Positions 27,501-36,712 are shown, numbered from the stretch's first letter. The stretch: DNA of 64,000 bases from Bacteroidia bacterium (GCA_030431695.1 JAUIIU010000002.1:1-64000); one strand, 5' to 3'. The notes: a model not told the origin generated them from the sequence alone. A program made the numbers and translations.

Positions 27501-27792
27501 GATCGATAGCCTGATCGCCTTGTACCTTGGTAAAGAAGATAAGAGGCAGGGAATTACGCGAAACCCTGAAGTAACCGTCATGCAGCGTATAGGGACAGCG
27601 AACTGGTACAGTGGAAGCAGGCCTGCAGGCATGACGGCGACGGAAGAACGCCTGTTGAAGCAAGCCAGGGATCATTTCAATTCGGCAATTGAAAAAACCA
27701 ACGAATTTTTTGTAACCGAATGGGCCGAATACCGGTCTAAAATGGAAGGAATGGATCTATCTCCATTCAAAGAAATCAAGACTTTTAACTAA
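24577..27792 (+). CDS. Secreted sortilin/BNR-repeat protein
   Basis: 1071 residues with signal peptide MKKSLFLSLFFVVSTLFSQ. At least eight Asp-box motifs (SLDGGKNW, TTDGGKNW, THDGGETW, SEDGGFNW, TKDGGKTW, STDKGLTW, TRNGGANW, TTDYGKTW) mark a VPS10/sortilin or GH74-like double propeller spanning about residues 30-720. A low-complexity Glu/Lys tract lies near 790-830, followed by a coiled-coil C-terminal region. Acid residues for a glycosidase cannot be assigned, so hydrolase activity is unproven. The S9 peptidase gene follows after 17 bases; the pair recurs in Bacteroidota and is probably co-expressed. Confidence 0.87.
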   Translation: MKKSLFLSLFFVVSTLFSQEVSMDLMKDLKPRNIGPGGMSGRVTAIDVVNNNPDVMYVGTASGGLWKSTSGGIKWYPVFEDQPTASIGSVAIQQSNPSVVWVGTGEGNPRNSLNGGFGVYKSLDGGKNWISMGLEKTRHIHRVIIDPTDPNTVYVGAIGSPWGIHPERGVFKTTDGGKNWKKVLYVNDKTGVADLVMDPSNPNKLIAAMWEHKRDPWFFKSGGEGSGLYITHDGGETWQERTDADGLPKGDLGRIGVAIARNKPNIVYALVEAKKNALYKSEDGGFNWKKINDKNDIGNRPFYYSEIYVDPQNENRVFSVFTYVNVSEDGGKNFDELMPAYGVDNGVHPDHHAWWIHPEDGSFMIDGNDGGMNITKDGGKTWRFIGNLPVAQFYHIAVDNEYPYNVYGGMQDNGSWRGPAYVWRSQGIRNSYWQEISFGDGFDVVPDRDDSRYGWSMSQQGFVSRYDWITGNNYSVRPTHPDPEMRLRFNWNSAINIDPFNNSTIYFGSQFVHKSTDKGLTWDIISPDLTTNDPEKQKQDESGGLTMDATGAENHTTILVIEPSTLEQNMLWVGTDDGRVHYTRNGGANWTEVSQNIKGLPEGSWIVQIRASNKNKGEALLVANDYRRFNYTPYAFRTTDYGKTWTRIVDEKDVISYALCIVEDPKEKNLLFLGTDDGLYVSVDAANTWTKWTNGFPTTSVKDLVIHPRENDLVIGTFGRAAWVLDDIRPLRALAANASVIQQDVKLFEPPVAYQAAYQQPTGSRFGGDALYNGENRPYGAQFTYYFSKKEEEKNSEKETEEEENDDEEPKEEKAEDTTGKHKDSLYLRIYDGNKLIRTLKRKIPDSSGLYRWRWFMDEAGVDRPSRRIRERRNEPGGLTVKPGTYRAELSFLESKSATNIKVESDPRLEVPQRAINEGYARQKELQQMTATASEAVRQLVESKTTVEEFQKKLKKKDKEAYKDDLKSGKELIKKIDSLIALYLGKEDKRQGITRNPEVTVMQRIGTANWYSGSRPAGMTATEERLLKQARDHFNSAIEKTNEFFVTEWAEYRSKMEGMDLSPFKEIKTFN

Positions 27793-27809
27793 TCAATAAA
27801 CCAGCACAT

Positions 27810-29753
27810 ATGAAAAAATTATTTCTGATTGCGATTTCTGTATCCTTGCTATTCTCATGTAAGGAAAAAGAAGAGCCGGAGGTCGCCGAAGTGATCGAGG
27901 TGGACCAATACACCATCGAGCAATTTATGGACAATGAGAATGCTTTTGGCAACGGCTATTCACCAGATAAATCCAAAGTCCTGATGACCAGTAACCGGTC
28001 TGGCATCTACAATATGTACACTATCCCGTCAACCGGAGGTGAAATGACCCCTTTGACACAATCTGACAGCGCCTCCGTTTACGGAATATCCTATTTTCCG
28101 AAGGACGACAGGATACTGTTCCGAATGGATGGTAACGGAGACGAGATCTACAAGATATTTATGAAAGACGGTGACGAGATCAAGAGGCTCACCCCGGCAG
28201 AGAATGTACGTGCACTTTTCAGGGGATGGTCGAGAGAGGAGAACAGTTTCTTCTACGGAAGTAACGAACGCGACGCTCGATTTATGGACCACTACGAGAT
28301 GAATCTGGACGATTTCAGCTCAAAAATGATTTGGCAGAACGATGAAGGACTTAATTTCGGGGGTATGTCGCCGGACCGAAAGTATATTGCTGTGACCAAA
28401 TCGATCAATACCAACGATAGCGATCTGTTCATCCTGAATACCGAAACCGGTGAAAAGACCAAGATCAATGACAACCTGAGTGGAAATGTGCCAGAAGATT
28501 TCACCCTTGACGGCAAGTACTTCTATTACTCCACAGACGACGGGGAAGAATTCAGTTACGTGATGCGTTACAATCTTGAAGATGGCAGTAAGGATAAGGT
28601 GTTATCCAAAGACTGGGATATTTCTGCTTACTATTTCACCCGAAACGATAAATACCAGGTCACTTTCTCCAATGAAGATGCAAAGACCGTTATGGTGGTT
28701 ACTGAAGTAGCCACGGGAAATATCGTGGAGTTCCCTGAATTTGAAAACCAGGAGATCAGCAGTGCATCCTTTTCCATGGATGAAACTATGGCCTTACTCC
28801 GGGTGGGCGGATCACATACCCCGACAAATTCCTATTCGTACGACCTGGCAAGTGGAGATCTTCACCAGTTAACTGATGTATTAAACAAGGAGATCGACGG
28901 TTCGCATCTGGTATCTGCTGATGTGGTTCGGTTCAAGTCGTTTGACGGACTAGAGATCCCGGCGATCTATTACCAGCCTCACCAGGCGTCGGCGGACAAC
29001 CCCGTTCCTGCCCTGGTATGGGTACATGGTGGCCCAGGTGGTCAATCCAGACAGGGTTACAATTCAACTATCCAGTACCTTGTAAACCACGGCTATGCGA
29101 TCCTCGCGGTGAATAACCGGGGAAGCAGCGGCTACGGAAAGAGTTTTTACAAGATGGACGACCAGAATCATGGTGATAAGGATCTGAAGGACTGTATTGC
29201 CGGAAAAGACTGGTTAAAGACCCAGGACGTTATCGATGGTAACAAAATTGGGATACTCGGCGGTTCATATGGCGGGTATATGACCATGGCCGCCCTAACC
29301 TATGCTCCCGAGGAATTCCAGGTTGGTGTGAATATATTTGGAGTTACGAATTGGATTCGTACCCTTAAGAGCATCCCGCCATGGTGGGAATCCTTCAAAG
29401 ATGCACTTTACGAGGAAATGGGAGACCCGAATACGGAAGATTCCATTCGTTTGCGTCAGATCTCACCACTGTTCCATACAGAGAACGTTACCAAACCCCT
29501 GATCGTACTTCAGGGTGCCCAGGACCCGAGGGTTCTGAAGGTTGAAAGCGATGAGATCGTGGAAGGTGTGAAGAACAATGGTGTTCCCGTGGAATATGTC
29601 CTGTTTGAAGATGAAGGGCATGGCTTCGTGAAAAAGGAGAACCAAATCGAGGCCTATGGTAGGATCAAAGAATTCCTGGACAAATATCTCAAAGGAGAAG
29701 GACAGGAAAGTATGGACGCTGCCAAGGCTGAAGAAGTTGAAGAAACCGAATAA
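27810..29753 (+). CDS. S9 family (prolyl oligopeptidase/acylaminoacyl) peptidase lipoprotein
   Basis: 647 residues. The signal peptide ends in the lipobox LLFSC, followed by an acidic tether KEKEEPEVAEV. An N-terminal propeller (TolB-like blades, about 40-380) precedes an alpha/beta-hydrolase domain with the oxyanion segment WVHGGPGGQS, nucleophile GGSYGGYM, acid in QGAQDPRV and catalytic His in DEGHGF. It is probably an outer-membrane or periplasmic oligopeptidase. It lies between the sortilin-like gene (17 bases) and the DUF2490 gene (5 bases). Confidence 0.93.
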   Translation: MKKLFLIAISVSLLFSCKEKEEPEVAEVIEVDQYTIEQFMDNENAFGNGYSPDKSKVLMTSNRSGIYNMYTIPSTGGEMTPLTQSDSASVYGISYFPKDDRILFRMDGNGDEIYKIFMKDGDEIKRLTPAENVRALFRGWSREENSFFYGSNERDARFMDHYEMNLDDFSSKMIWQNDEGLNFGGMSPDRKYIAVTKSINTNDSDLFILNTETGEKTKINDNLSGNVPEDFTLDGKYFYYSTDDGEEFSYVMRYNLEDGSKDKVLSKDWDISAYYFTRNDKYQVTFSNEDAKTVMVVTEVATGNIVEFPEFENQEISSASFSMDETMALLRVGGSHTPTNSYSYDLASGDLHQLTDVLNKEIDGSHLVSADVVRFKSFDGLEIPAIYYQPHQASADNPVPALVWVHGGPGGQSRQGYNSTIQYLVNHGYAILAVNNRGSSGYGKSFYKMDDQNHGDKDLKDCIAGKDWLKTQDVIDGNKIGILGGSYGGYMTMAALTYAPEEFQVGVNIFGVTNWIRTLKSIPPWWESFKDALYEEMGDPNTEDSIRLRQISPLFHTENVTKPLIVLQGAQDPRVLKVESDEIVEGVKNNGVPVEYVLFEDEGHGFVKKENQIEAYGRIKEFLDKYLKGEGQESMDAAKAEEVEETE

Positions 29754-29758
29754 TTTAT

Positions 29759-30457
29759 ATGAGAAAAAAAATTGCTGTTTGTTTAGTCGTATTATGTAGT
29801 ATTTCTTCAATTATCACCGCCCAGGAAACCGGGGAAGACGACCTCGGTTTCTGGGCGATGTATTTCGGGACGAATCGGGTTACCGATGATCTCAGTATTC
29901 ACACCGAGGCACAGTTTCGTTATTACGAGGTTGGAAGTAATTTCAACCAGATGCTGCTGCGAACCGGGCTGAATTATCATCTTTCGGAGAAGGCCATCGC
30001 CACCCTGGGTTATGGGTACATCGAAACCGATCCCACATTTCCTGAACCGGATGGTGAAAGCAATACCACAGAGCACAGGATATTTCAACAATTTGTCCTG
30101 AACAATTCGTTAGGCAAGTTTAAGTTCTCACATCGATACCGAATTGAGCAACGTTTCATTTCGAGCCCGGTGACAGGCGATGACACACAACACCGTGCCC
30201 GCTACTTGCTTAGGGTCACCTACCCTATCTCGGAATCCTGGTTTCTCAGTGCTTACGACGAGATCTTCATCAATTTGCAGGAGCCCTTGTTCGGGCAGAA
30301 TCGATTGTACGGGGCCGTTGGTTATGTGATCAATAAGAATGTGAATGTACAGTTCGGTTATCTGAAGAATCACTTTACGGGTGCCAACTTCGACCGGCTG
30401 CAGCTGGGAGTTACCTGGAATACAGACCTTCGGAAAAAGCCCGAGACTGCAAATTAA
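29759..30457 (+). CDS. DUF2490 family outer-membrane-like protein
   Basis: 232 residues with a signal peptide ending near ITAQ. The mature part has alternating amphipathic strands and ends with a beta-barrel-like last strand (RLQLGVTWNTDL). The motifs FWAMYFGTNRVTDDLSIHTEAQFR and HRYRIEQRF are typical of DUF2490. The function of the family is unknown. It is tightly spaced (5 bases) after the S9 peptidase. Confidence 0.85.
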   Translation: MRKKIAVCLVVLCSISSIITAQETGEDDLGFWAMYFGTNRVTDDLSIHTEAQFRYYEVGSNFNQMLLRTGLNYHLSEKAIATLGYGYIETDPTFPEPDGESNTTEHRIFQQFVLNNSLGKFKFSHRYRIEQRFISSPVTGDDTQHRARYLLRVTYPISESWFLSAYDEIFINLQEPLFGQNRLYGAVGYVINKNVNVQFGYLKNHFTGANFDRLQLGVTWNTDLRKKPETAN

Positions 30458-30501
30458 TCCAGGAGCCTGGCTCTACTTCCGGCATATCATTTACATCTTG
30501 C

Positions 30502-30532
30502 TTGTATGTAATAATAATATGCGTTAACTTCG
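30502..30532 (+). promoter_or_regulatory. Promoter of the Cu/Zn superoxide dismutase gene
   Basis: TTG at 30502-30504 and TAACTTCG at 30525-30532 (one mismatch to TAnnTTTG), separated by 20 bases, the canonical Bacteroidota spacing. Confidence 0.55.
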
Positions 30533-30560
30533 AAGAACACAAAACCTAAATTCTGAAGTC

Positions 30561-31139
30561 ATGAAAAAAGTAGCGTTATGCCTTGCCATGCTTTGTTTTG
30601 TATTGACAGGCTGCAAGGATGATAAAAAGAAAGATTCCGAAGAAACAACGGAAGTTGAAGTCGTTGAGGAAAACGTACCCAGTGATATAAAAAAGATTAG
30701 TATGACCCTCGAATCCAAGAGCGGGAGTACGGCTACCGGAACGGTGGATTTCATTGAGGATAGCGGAGTTGTAAAGATGATCGCTACGCTTAGTGGTCTC
30801 ACACCGGGAACTCATGCCATACATATTCATGAAAAAGCAGACTGTTCGGCCGACGATGGGACTTCAACCGGAGGACACTGGAATCCAACCTTTGCCCCTC
30901 ATGGAAAATGGGGTGATAAAGAAGGATTTCACAAGGGTGATATAGGAAATATTGTAGCCGATGAGAACGGGAACGGGAGTATCAGCATGAAGACCGACGA
31001 ATGGTGTATAGGCTGTGGCGACGAAAAAAAGGATATCCTGGGTAAGGCGATCATCGTACACCAGGGTACAGACGACTTTACAACGCAACCTACTGGAGCT
31101 GCAGGCGCCAGGGTTAGTTGTGGAGGGATCATAGAATAA
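30561..31139 (+). CDS. Cu/Zn superoxide dismutase lipoprotein
   Basis: 192 residues. Lipobox LTGC is followed by a Lys/Asp/Glu-rich linker and a SodC domain from about residue 50. Copper and zinc ligands are visible: HAIHIHEKADC (HxH plus disulfide Cys), GGHWNP, PHGKW, GFHKGDIGN and VHQGTDDF; the catalytic Arg and second Cys are in GARVSCGG. It detoxifies superoxide in the periplasm or at the outer membrane. It has its own promoter and terminator, so it is expressed alone. Confidence 0.95.
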   Translation: MKKVALCLAMLCFVLTGCKDDKKKDSEETTEVEVVEENVPSDIKKISMTLESKSGSTATGTVDFIEDSGVVKMIATLSGLTPGTHAIHIHEKADCSADDGTSTGGHWNPTFAPHGKWGDKEGFHKGDIGNIVADENGNGSISMKTDEWCIGCGDEKKDILGKAIIVHQGTDDFTTQPTGAAGARVSCGGIIE

Positions 31140-31160
31140 GACCTACTTTATATAATTCTG

Positions 31161-31187
31161 AAAGCCATCCGATTGGGTGGCTTTTTT
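31161..31187 (+). terminator. Rho-independent terminator of the SOD gene
   Basis: The 10-base stem AAAGCCATCC / GGGTGGCTTT (one G-T pair) has a GATT loop, then a T-run of six. Confidence 0.85.
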
Positions 31188-31220
31188 AGTACTTTTAAAG
31201 TTCACTAATTAGCTATTTCC

Positions 31221-31634
31221 ATGAAACCTGTCTATCAACTCTGCATTCTGATCGGGATCGGCATCTTTGTCTATTTCTATTTCTTCAATTTTGATAATAT
31301 GAGTGAGACCCAACTGGTTAACGCGGTCTTGTATTGGTATACGCCAATTGCTTTCGGGCTGTATGGTCTCATAGCATTCAGAATAAAGAAAAGAATACCG
31401 GGTACTGAAAAAAGTGTACTGATGTATATGTTCTCCGGGAAGGACCCGGTGATACTCATCCTTTTGATCCTCCTTGGTATTAGTGGACTTATCGGGCTCC
31501 TCGTTTTACTAATACCCTTACTGCTATTCAATGTGAAGAAAACGAGTTATGACCTAAGTGTGGCCTTTGTTGGGGCTGTTATACTATTGTTACTGCTCCT
31601 TGCCTTTTTCCTGGTACTGTGGCCTTCATTGTAA
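31221..31634 (+). CDS. Membrane protein of unknown function
   Basis: 137 residues, about four transmembrane helices (5-25, 36-54, 76-100, 108-135), with a short basic loop FRIKKRIPGTEKS. No motif was recognised. It is first in a run of four closely spaced genes; the VOC gene starts 11 bases after its stop. Confidence 0.75.
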   Translation: MKPVYQLCILIGIGIFVYFYFFNFDNMSETQLVNAVLYWYTPIAFGLYGLIAFRIKKRIPGTEKSVLMYMFSGKDPVILILLILLGISGLIGLLVLLIPLLLFNVKKTSYDLSVAFVGAVILLLLLLAFFLVLWPSL

Positions 31635-31645
31635 TAACCAGATCT

Positions 31646-32059
31646 ATGAAGCATCCATTTGAAATAAACGGCCTTGATCATATCGCAATTCGCGTTAGCG
31701 ATATGGAACGTTCTGCGGAATGGTACACAGCGGTATTGGGGCTAAAACGCTATCAAACGGAGGAATGGGGCCCCTTCCCTATTTTCTTATTAGCGAATCG
31801 TTCCGGTATCGCCTTGTTTCCTGCTAATCTGAAGGATTCGACGATCGACCCTGCTTCCAGGAATGTGAAATTGGATCATTTTGCTTTCAACCTCAATCGG
31901 GAGAATTTTGAAAAAGCACGACAGCGGTATGATGAACTTGGCCTGGAGTACAGTTTCAGCGATCATCACTATTTCCATTCAATATACACCAGGGATCCGG
32001 ACGGGCATACAGTAGAATTGACCACCATAGTGGTGGATGAAAATGATTTTTACCAATAA
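31646..32059 (+). CDS. VOC family (glyoxalase/bleomycin-resistance-like) protein
   Basis: 137 residues forming two beta-alpha-beta-beta-beta modules. The first begins LDHIAIRVSDMERSAEWYTAVLGL; the second has VKLDHFAFNL, YFHSIYTRDPDGHTVEL. Metal-ligand positions (first His, second-module His and the terminal Glu in DGHTVEL) are present. Substrate not identifiable. The ATG at 31646 is chosen over an upstream TTG. It overlaps the GNAT gene by one base (TAATG). Confidence 0.88.
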   Translation: MKHPFEINGLDHIAIRVSDMERSAEWYTAVLGLKRYQTEEWGPFPIFLLANRSGIALFPANLKDSTIDPASRNVKLDHFAFNLNRENFEKARQRYDELGLEYSFSDHHYFHSIYTRDPDGHTVELTTIVVDENDFYQ

Positions 32060-32517
32060 TGATCAAATTAAGAAGAACTAATTCTGAAGACCAGGACTTT
32101 ATCGAACTGGTGGCTGCACTTGATGGAGAACTGGCCGAACGTGATGGAGAGGAACATGACTTCTACCACCAGTTCAACGCTATAGACGACATAAAATACG
32201 CTGTAGTTGCTTACCGGGATTCCAAACCGGTAGGTTGCGGAGCCATTAAGGCCTTCGATGAAGATTCCGTAGAAGTTAAGCGAATGTATACTCTTCCAAC
32301 TTATAGGGGTATGGGAATCGCTTCGCGGATTTTGGCTGACCTGGAGGATTGGGCAGCCGAATTGGGTTATTCGTCCTGTGTCCTTGAAACAGGCCTGCAA
32401 CAACCTGAGGCGATCGCTTTATACCGTAAACAAGGCTACCAAGACATAGCTAACTACGGACAATACATCGGGGTTGCCAACAGCAGGTGTTTCAGAAAAA
32501 CAATAAAGTTGAATTGA
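32059..32517 (+). CDS. GNAT family N-acetyltransferase
   Basis: 152 residues with the acetyl-CoA binding motif VEVKRMYTLPTYRGMGIASRIL (motif A, RGMGIA near residue 83) and the later ALYRKQGYQDI. The substrate cannot be assigned. It is translationally coupled to the VOC gene and spaced 2 bases from the ClbS/DfsB gene. Confidence 0.9.
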   Translation: MIKLRRTNSEDQDFIELVAALDGELAERDGEEHDFYHQFNAIDDIKYAVVAYRDSKPVGCGAIKAFDEDSVEVKRMYTLPTYRGMGIASRILADLEDWAAELGYSSCVLETGLQQPEAIALYRKQGYQDIANYGQYIGVANSRCFRKTIKLN

Positions 32518-32519
32518 TC

Positions 32520-33017
32520 ATGGCACGACCGAAGAATAAGTCCGATTTAATTTCTTTGGGTCAGGAGAATTATAAGCTTCTCAACGAATTGGTGGATTCC
32601 TATTCAGCGGAAGAACAGGAATCGGACTTCCCTCCGGGCACCCTGAATCGTAATATCCGGGACGTACTGGCACACCTGCATCACTGGCACCTGATGTTCC
32701 TTGGTTGGTATGAAGCAGGCATGAAAGGCGAAAAACCCGAAATGCCAGCCAAAGGCTACAGTTGGAAGACCACTCCTGATCTGAACCTTGAGATTAGGAA
32801 AAGATATACCAGGACGCCTTTGTCCGAAGTACGAAAAATGCTGGAAACATCCTTTCATGATGTACTGAATATCATAGAATCCCACTCCAACGAAGAACTT
32901 TTCACTAAAAAGAGATACAAATGGACCGGAAGTACTTCCCTGGGAGCCTATCTTGTATCGGCAACTTCCAGTCATTACGACTGGGCGATCAAACTTATTA
33001 AACGTGCTAAAAGGTGA
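32520..33017 (+). CDS. ClbS/DfsB family four-helix-bundle protein
   Basis: 165 residues beginning MARPKNKSDLI, with NRNIRDVLAHLHHWHLMFLGWY, the conserved GYSWKTTPDLN segment and SLGAYLVSATSSHYDWAIKLIKRA. This matches the DinB-like ClbS/DfsB family; ClbS protects against colibactin by cyclopropane hydrolysis, but most members have unknown substrates. The ATG at 32520 fits the family N-terminus. It is last in the four-gene run and is followed by a hairpin. Confidence 0.88.
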   Translation: MARPKNKSDLISLGQENYKLLNELVDSYSAEEQESDFPPGTLNRNIRDVLAHLHHWHLMFLGWYEAGMKGEKPEMPAKGYSWKTTPDLNLEIRKRYTRTPLSEVRKMLETSFHDVLNIIESHSNEELFTKKRYKWTGSTSLGAYLVSATSSHYDWAIKLIKRAKR

Positions 33018-33040
33018 TCTCACGCAATGATCCAATATGA

Positions 33041-33062
33041 AAAGCCTCCTTGCGGAGGCTTT
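33041..33062 (+). terminator. Hairpin after the ClbS/DfsB gene
   Basis: Perfect 9-base stem AAAGCCTCC / GGAGGCTTT with loop TTGC. The T-run is short (three bases), so termination may be weaker than at the other hairpins. Confidence 0.7.
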
Positions 33063-33170
33063 GCTATATAGAGATGTAAATGTTTCTTTTTAGGGACATC
33101 GTTCGATGTTTACTTTATGTTTCATTTACAGGATTTTACTGTCTGACTAGATAATTTCAAAAAATATGCC

Positions 33171-33202
33171 AAAAAAAAAGCCGCTTCTTCTGAAGCGGCT
33201 TT
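33171..33202 (-). terminator. Rho-independent terminator of the first M36 gene
   Basis: Perfect 11-base stem AAAGCCGCTTC / GAAGCGGCTTT with a 4-base loop. On the minus strand it is followed by a continuous T-run, 17 bases beyond the stop of the protease gene. Confidence 0.9.
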
Positions 33203-33219
33203 GGATAACAGTTTACCTA

Positions 33220-36200
33220 TTATTGTTTTACTATTCGTTTTACAATTGTGGCGGATTCTGCTTCAATCTGAACGAAATACATACCCGTCGAAAGACTATC
33301 AACAGAAATAGTAGTTGATGTTCCCGAATTAGCCATATTCACTGTTTGAACGATCCTACCGTTCACATCAGAGATCGTAACCATATTCAATCTCTGCTGA
33401 CTGTTATTGACCAGGTGTAATTCACTCTGGGCTGGATTTGGATACAATTGAATCGCGTTAGACAATTGGTTATCGATATTAGCAAGTACTTCTATTACTT
33501 CCAGTTCGAAAGTACAGTCACCCGTATTACCTGCACCATCAGTCGCAAGGATGGTAATCGTTGTAATACCAGCACCTACCTGAGTTCCTGCAGCCGGACT
33601 CTGGGTAAGTACGGGGGAGGAATTACAATTATCCGTGGCTGTAGCCATAGGTGTATAATCCGGAATTGTGAATTGCGCACCCTGGTTGATCACTTCGGTC
33701 ATATCGGCCGGGCAGGTAACCGTCGGATCAATAGCATCGACTGTTACTACCGTTTCCGTTCGCGCAGCAAGACAACCAGTGAACCCAAGGCCAATATCAT
33801 CATTGTATACACCGTAGGTAGCTGTTTCACATATTCCGCTCCAATCTGCAGCCGAATCGGTTTCACCATTTCTTCTGAATGAACCTGAACACTCCGCTAC
33901 AAGATTCGCTCCGTCACCGGTCCAGTCCAGGTCGGCGGCTGTAATATTAAATCCGTTGATGGTAACATTCAACCCTGAGATCTCTGCTGCTGAGAAATTC
34001 CAGAACACGGAATCCACAACGTTTCCACTCGGATCGATTATGATGATCCATCCATTCCCGGTATTATTCCACCAGATATTGTCTCCCCAGTATCCCGGTC
34101 CGCCATCATCGTTAAATTCGATAACACTATCCTGTCCCATAAATCCAAGAGTTTGCTGTACAGAGTTTATAGTGTTTATATTGGTGTATGGCTCTTCACT
34201 TACAGCAACTGTATACCCGGAATAATCTGTTGCAACACCAACGTTGGTGATCTCAAATTGGTCCGGTGTTTCAAGCGTAATTTCAGAAATCACAAGTTGG
34301 GACAATGGTCCTGGAGGGTTTTCCTGTGCAAAAACTGATAAATTACCGGTAGGATTAAAGGTGTAATCTGTTCCTTCGTGAAGGAAATTACCACCCGTAG
34401 CGTCGTCAAACCAACGGATCACATTGGTTGGATCGGATGGCACAGCAGTGACTGTTACCGAATCCCCCACACATATATCGGAAGCACCGGTAGTAGTCGG
34501 GCCATTTGGTACGGCAAGTACTTCAATATCATCCGAGGCCGATGAGGCAACCGAACAAGTACCGGCTGTAACAGTATAAGTGATACTGTGAACACCTACA
34601 CCGGCGACAGCGGGATCGAACGAATAGGTAGCTCCATTACCGTCATCGGTAACACCAGCTCCGCTGTAAACACCACCAAATGGTGTTCCTCCACCAAGTC
34701 CGGTTAATATTCCTTCGGAAGCACAAACGTCGCCAGGAGCAGTAAAAGAGGCAACACCTGAAGGTGTATCAAATGCTTCGGTACCATCGGAACGGCTGTT
34801 CGAAGATCCCTGGTCTGCACTCAAACCAAGACCTCTTCTTGCGAAGGCATCCCAAATGCGACATTCATTCGCTCCGTTGTATATGGCAACATCTGCAGCC
34901 AGGATAGCATCACGTCCGTCAACGAATCCGGGGCTACAAGGCTGTATCTTCATGGCTTCGGTTACAAGAGCCATAGCCTGAACGTTACCTGCATCCTGGG
35001 ATACATCACCCGTAAAATTGTAAATATCCGGATCGAAGCCGTGTTCGTCGATCAGCTCCCAGGTCATTTCCCATAACATGGTGGCCCAAACTGAGCCTAC
35101 TCCGTGAGGAATCGATTCTGTCTTAATATCATCGTAGGTTTGTGGGTTCACTCCCATATCGGTACTGTAAGGGAAAGAGCGGATCCCTCCGCCTCCCGGA
35201 CCTTGTCCGAAAAGATAAGTTCCTACTGCTCTCGCATCCGTACCCTGGTCTCCGGGCTCAATAGTCATGACGGCTCCGTACCAGTCACTCCATCCTTCAC
35301 CCATTTGCTCTGTATTTCCAAGACATCCGGCGGCCGCTGGCCCTCCTGTTAACCTGTTTGAGATACCGTGTCCGTACTCGTGTACGATCACCAGGTTATC
35401 GAAATCGCCATCCTTGTCACCGCAAACATACATTTGCATTCTCGGGTTACCTCCGTCGGGAGGTGTTCCGAAGTTCGCGTTACAGGTTCCTGATCCGTCC
35501 TGTGCCTCTGAATCTACTGAGTCACTTCCTGCACCACCGTTTCCGTAGTTATTCTCCTGGAAATTTCCACTAGCCTCATCGAAACCGTAGATATATACTA
35601 CATCGTGTACAATATTGCTCCAGTAAAAAAGATTCGTGATCGCTGCATCCTCGTATTGATTCGCACCGCTGTATACCTGGTTAAATGCATAACCCGTAAA
35701 ATCCAGGCCGGCACCACCATCCGGCTGATACCCCGGGTTGTTTCCATCTTCGTATGCGTTTGCGTTATTTCCCCTGGTTACGGTAAACTCGGCACCGGCT
35801 ACACCATTCGTATCGTGCCATCCAAAAGGAGAGGCCGTTGGATGTGCAGGCTGAACCGCATTTGTGAAGTTTCCGAAATACGGACTCTCAATCGGCATTT
35901 CAAAAGCCTGGTAACATTCGCTACATCCGGCTTCTGCATTTGCCACCAATTCGTCATAATTTGGAATATCGTATAGGTTGGCGTTATAGTCCAGGACCTC
36001 CTTGTCATGAACGCTGTGATCATGATCGAAATTACAGCTGACCATCCAGTTTACTTTGTCGAGGATTAATCCGGTACTTGCGTCTACGCGCATGCTGTAC
36101 CACTCGGTCTCAACCTCTGAAGACTCTATGGAGAGATCCCAGGCGAGTACCAATTGATCGTTCTCATTCAATACATAGGTCAGGCTAGCCGGGATATCGC

Positions 36201-36672
36201 TTAAGGATATTCCTCCGTCACTCAGCCTTGTTTCCTGTGCAGCATTATTCTTTCTTTCTAACACTGAGAAATTTCCGGCGCCGTTGTAATTTAATTGGGA
36301 GGCTGCTGCCTGTACCGCCTGTATGGCCGTAAGAGAAGGCGAAGCTGTCCCTGATGCCCTGCTATATGCATTCGAAACAAAGCGGTCACTGGCTGCAAGT
36401 ACAGTACCATCCTGCCGAAGGTGAATCCCCGATTCCGTTCCGTATACAGGAATATCGTTGACAAGCTGTTTGAAATAGATATGGTGAATCCCACTTACCC
36501 GGCTAACATGCTCACTGGTAATGGTCCATCTAACATCCTCGGGCTGTAAAGCGTCGTTCTCAAGATGTTGTTCGAAATAGTTGTTGATTTGTTTAGCTCC
36601 GGATTGAGCCGTGATCTGATACGTACCAAAAAGGCACAGAAATAGCATTAAAACACTAGTACGTTTTTTCAT
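33220..36672 (-). CDS. M36 (fungalysin-like) metalloprotease with T9SS sorting domain
   Basis: 1150 residues. In order: signal peptide, FTP/PepSY propeptide region, and an M36 catalytic domain with LVIVHEYGHGISNRL (HExxH near residue 430) and the third ligand Glu in GEGWSDWYG. Then come a bacterial Ig-like stretch, a lamin-tail-like domain (LVISEITLETPDQFEITN), a HYR-type domain (DPTVTCPADMTEV) and a C-terminal type A sorting domain (LYPNPAQSELHL to the end). T9SS substrates are exported through the outer membrane and anchored or released, so this is an extracellular endoprotease. It is a diverged tandem paralogue of the 36846-39494 gene but has its own promoter. Confidence 0.94.
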   Translation of the reverse strand: MKKRTSVLMLFLCLFGTYQITAQSGAKQINNYFEQHLENDALQPEDVRWTITSEHVSRVSGIHHIYFKQLVNDIPVYGTESGIHLRQDGTVLAASDRFVSNAYSRASGTASPSLTAIQAVQAAASQLNYNGAGNFSVLERKNNAAQETRLSDGGISLSDIPASLTYVLNENDQLVLAWDLSIESSEVETEWYSMRVDASTGLILDKVNWMVSCNFDHDHSVHDKEVLDYNANLYDIPNYDELVANAEAGCSECYQAFEMPIESPYFGNFTNAVQPAHPTASPFGWHDTNGVAGAEFTVTRGNNANAYEDGNNPGYQPDGGAGLDFTGYAFNQVYSGANQYEDAAITNLFYWSNIVHDVVYIYGFDEASGNFQENNYGNGGAGSDSVDSEAQDGSGTCNANFGTPPDGGNPRMQMYVCGDKDGDFDNLVIVHEYGHGISNRLTGGPAAAGCLGNTEQMGEGWSDWYGAVMTIEPGDQGTDARAVGTYLFGQGPGGGGIRSFPYSTDMGVNPQTYDDIKTESIPHGVGSVWATMLWEMTWELIDEHGFDPDIYNFTGDVSQDAGNVQAMALVTEAMKIQPCSPGFVDGRDAILAADVAIYNGANECRIWDAFARRGLGLSADQGSSNSRSDGTEAFDTPSGVASFTAPGDVCASEGILTGLGGGTPFGGVYSGAGVTDDGNGATYSFDPAVAGVGVHSITYTVTAGTCSVASSASDDIEVLAVPNGPTTTGASDICVGDSVTVTAVPSDPTNVIRWFDDATGGNFLHEGTDYTFNPTGNLSVFAQENPPGPLSQLVISEITLETPDQFEITNVGVATDYSGYTVAVSEEPYTNINTINSVQQTLGFMGQDSVIEFNDDGGPGYWGDNIWWNNTGNGWIIIIDPSGNVVDSVFWNFSAAEISGLNVTINGFNITAADLDWTGDGANLVAECSGSFRRNGETDSAADWSGICETATYGVYNDDIGLGFTGCLAARTETVVTVDAIDPTVTCPADMTEVINQGAQFTIPDYTPMATATDNCNSSPVLTQSPAAGTQVGAGITTITILATDGAGNTGDCTFELEVIEVLANIDNQLSNAIQLYPNPAQSELHLVNNSQQRLNMVTISDVNGRIVQTVNMANSGTSTTISVDSLSTGMYFVQIEAESATIVKRIVKQ

Positions 36673-36712
36673 AGTTGGTGTATTAGTTGGGGTTTTTTAC
36701 AACTTTTGCGCG

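Noticed and set aside
33448..36023. Several long antisense frames opposite the first M36 protease
   Set aside because: They carry no recognisable domain and follow from the composition of the real gene; all of its expected motifs are on the minus strand.
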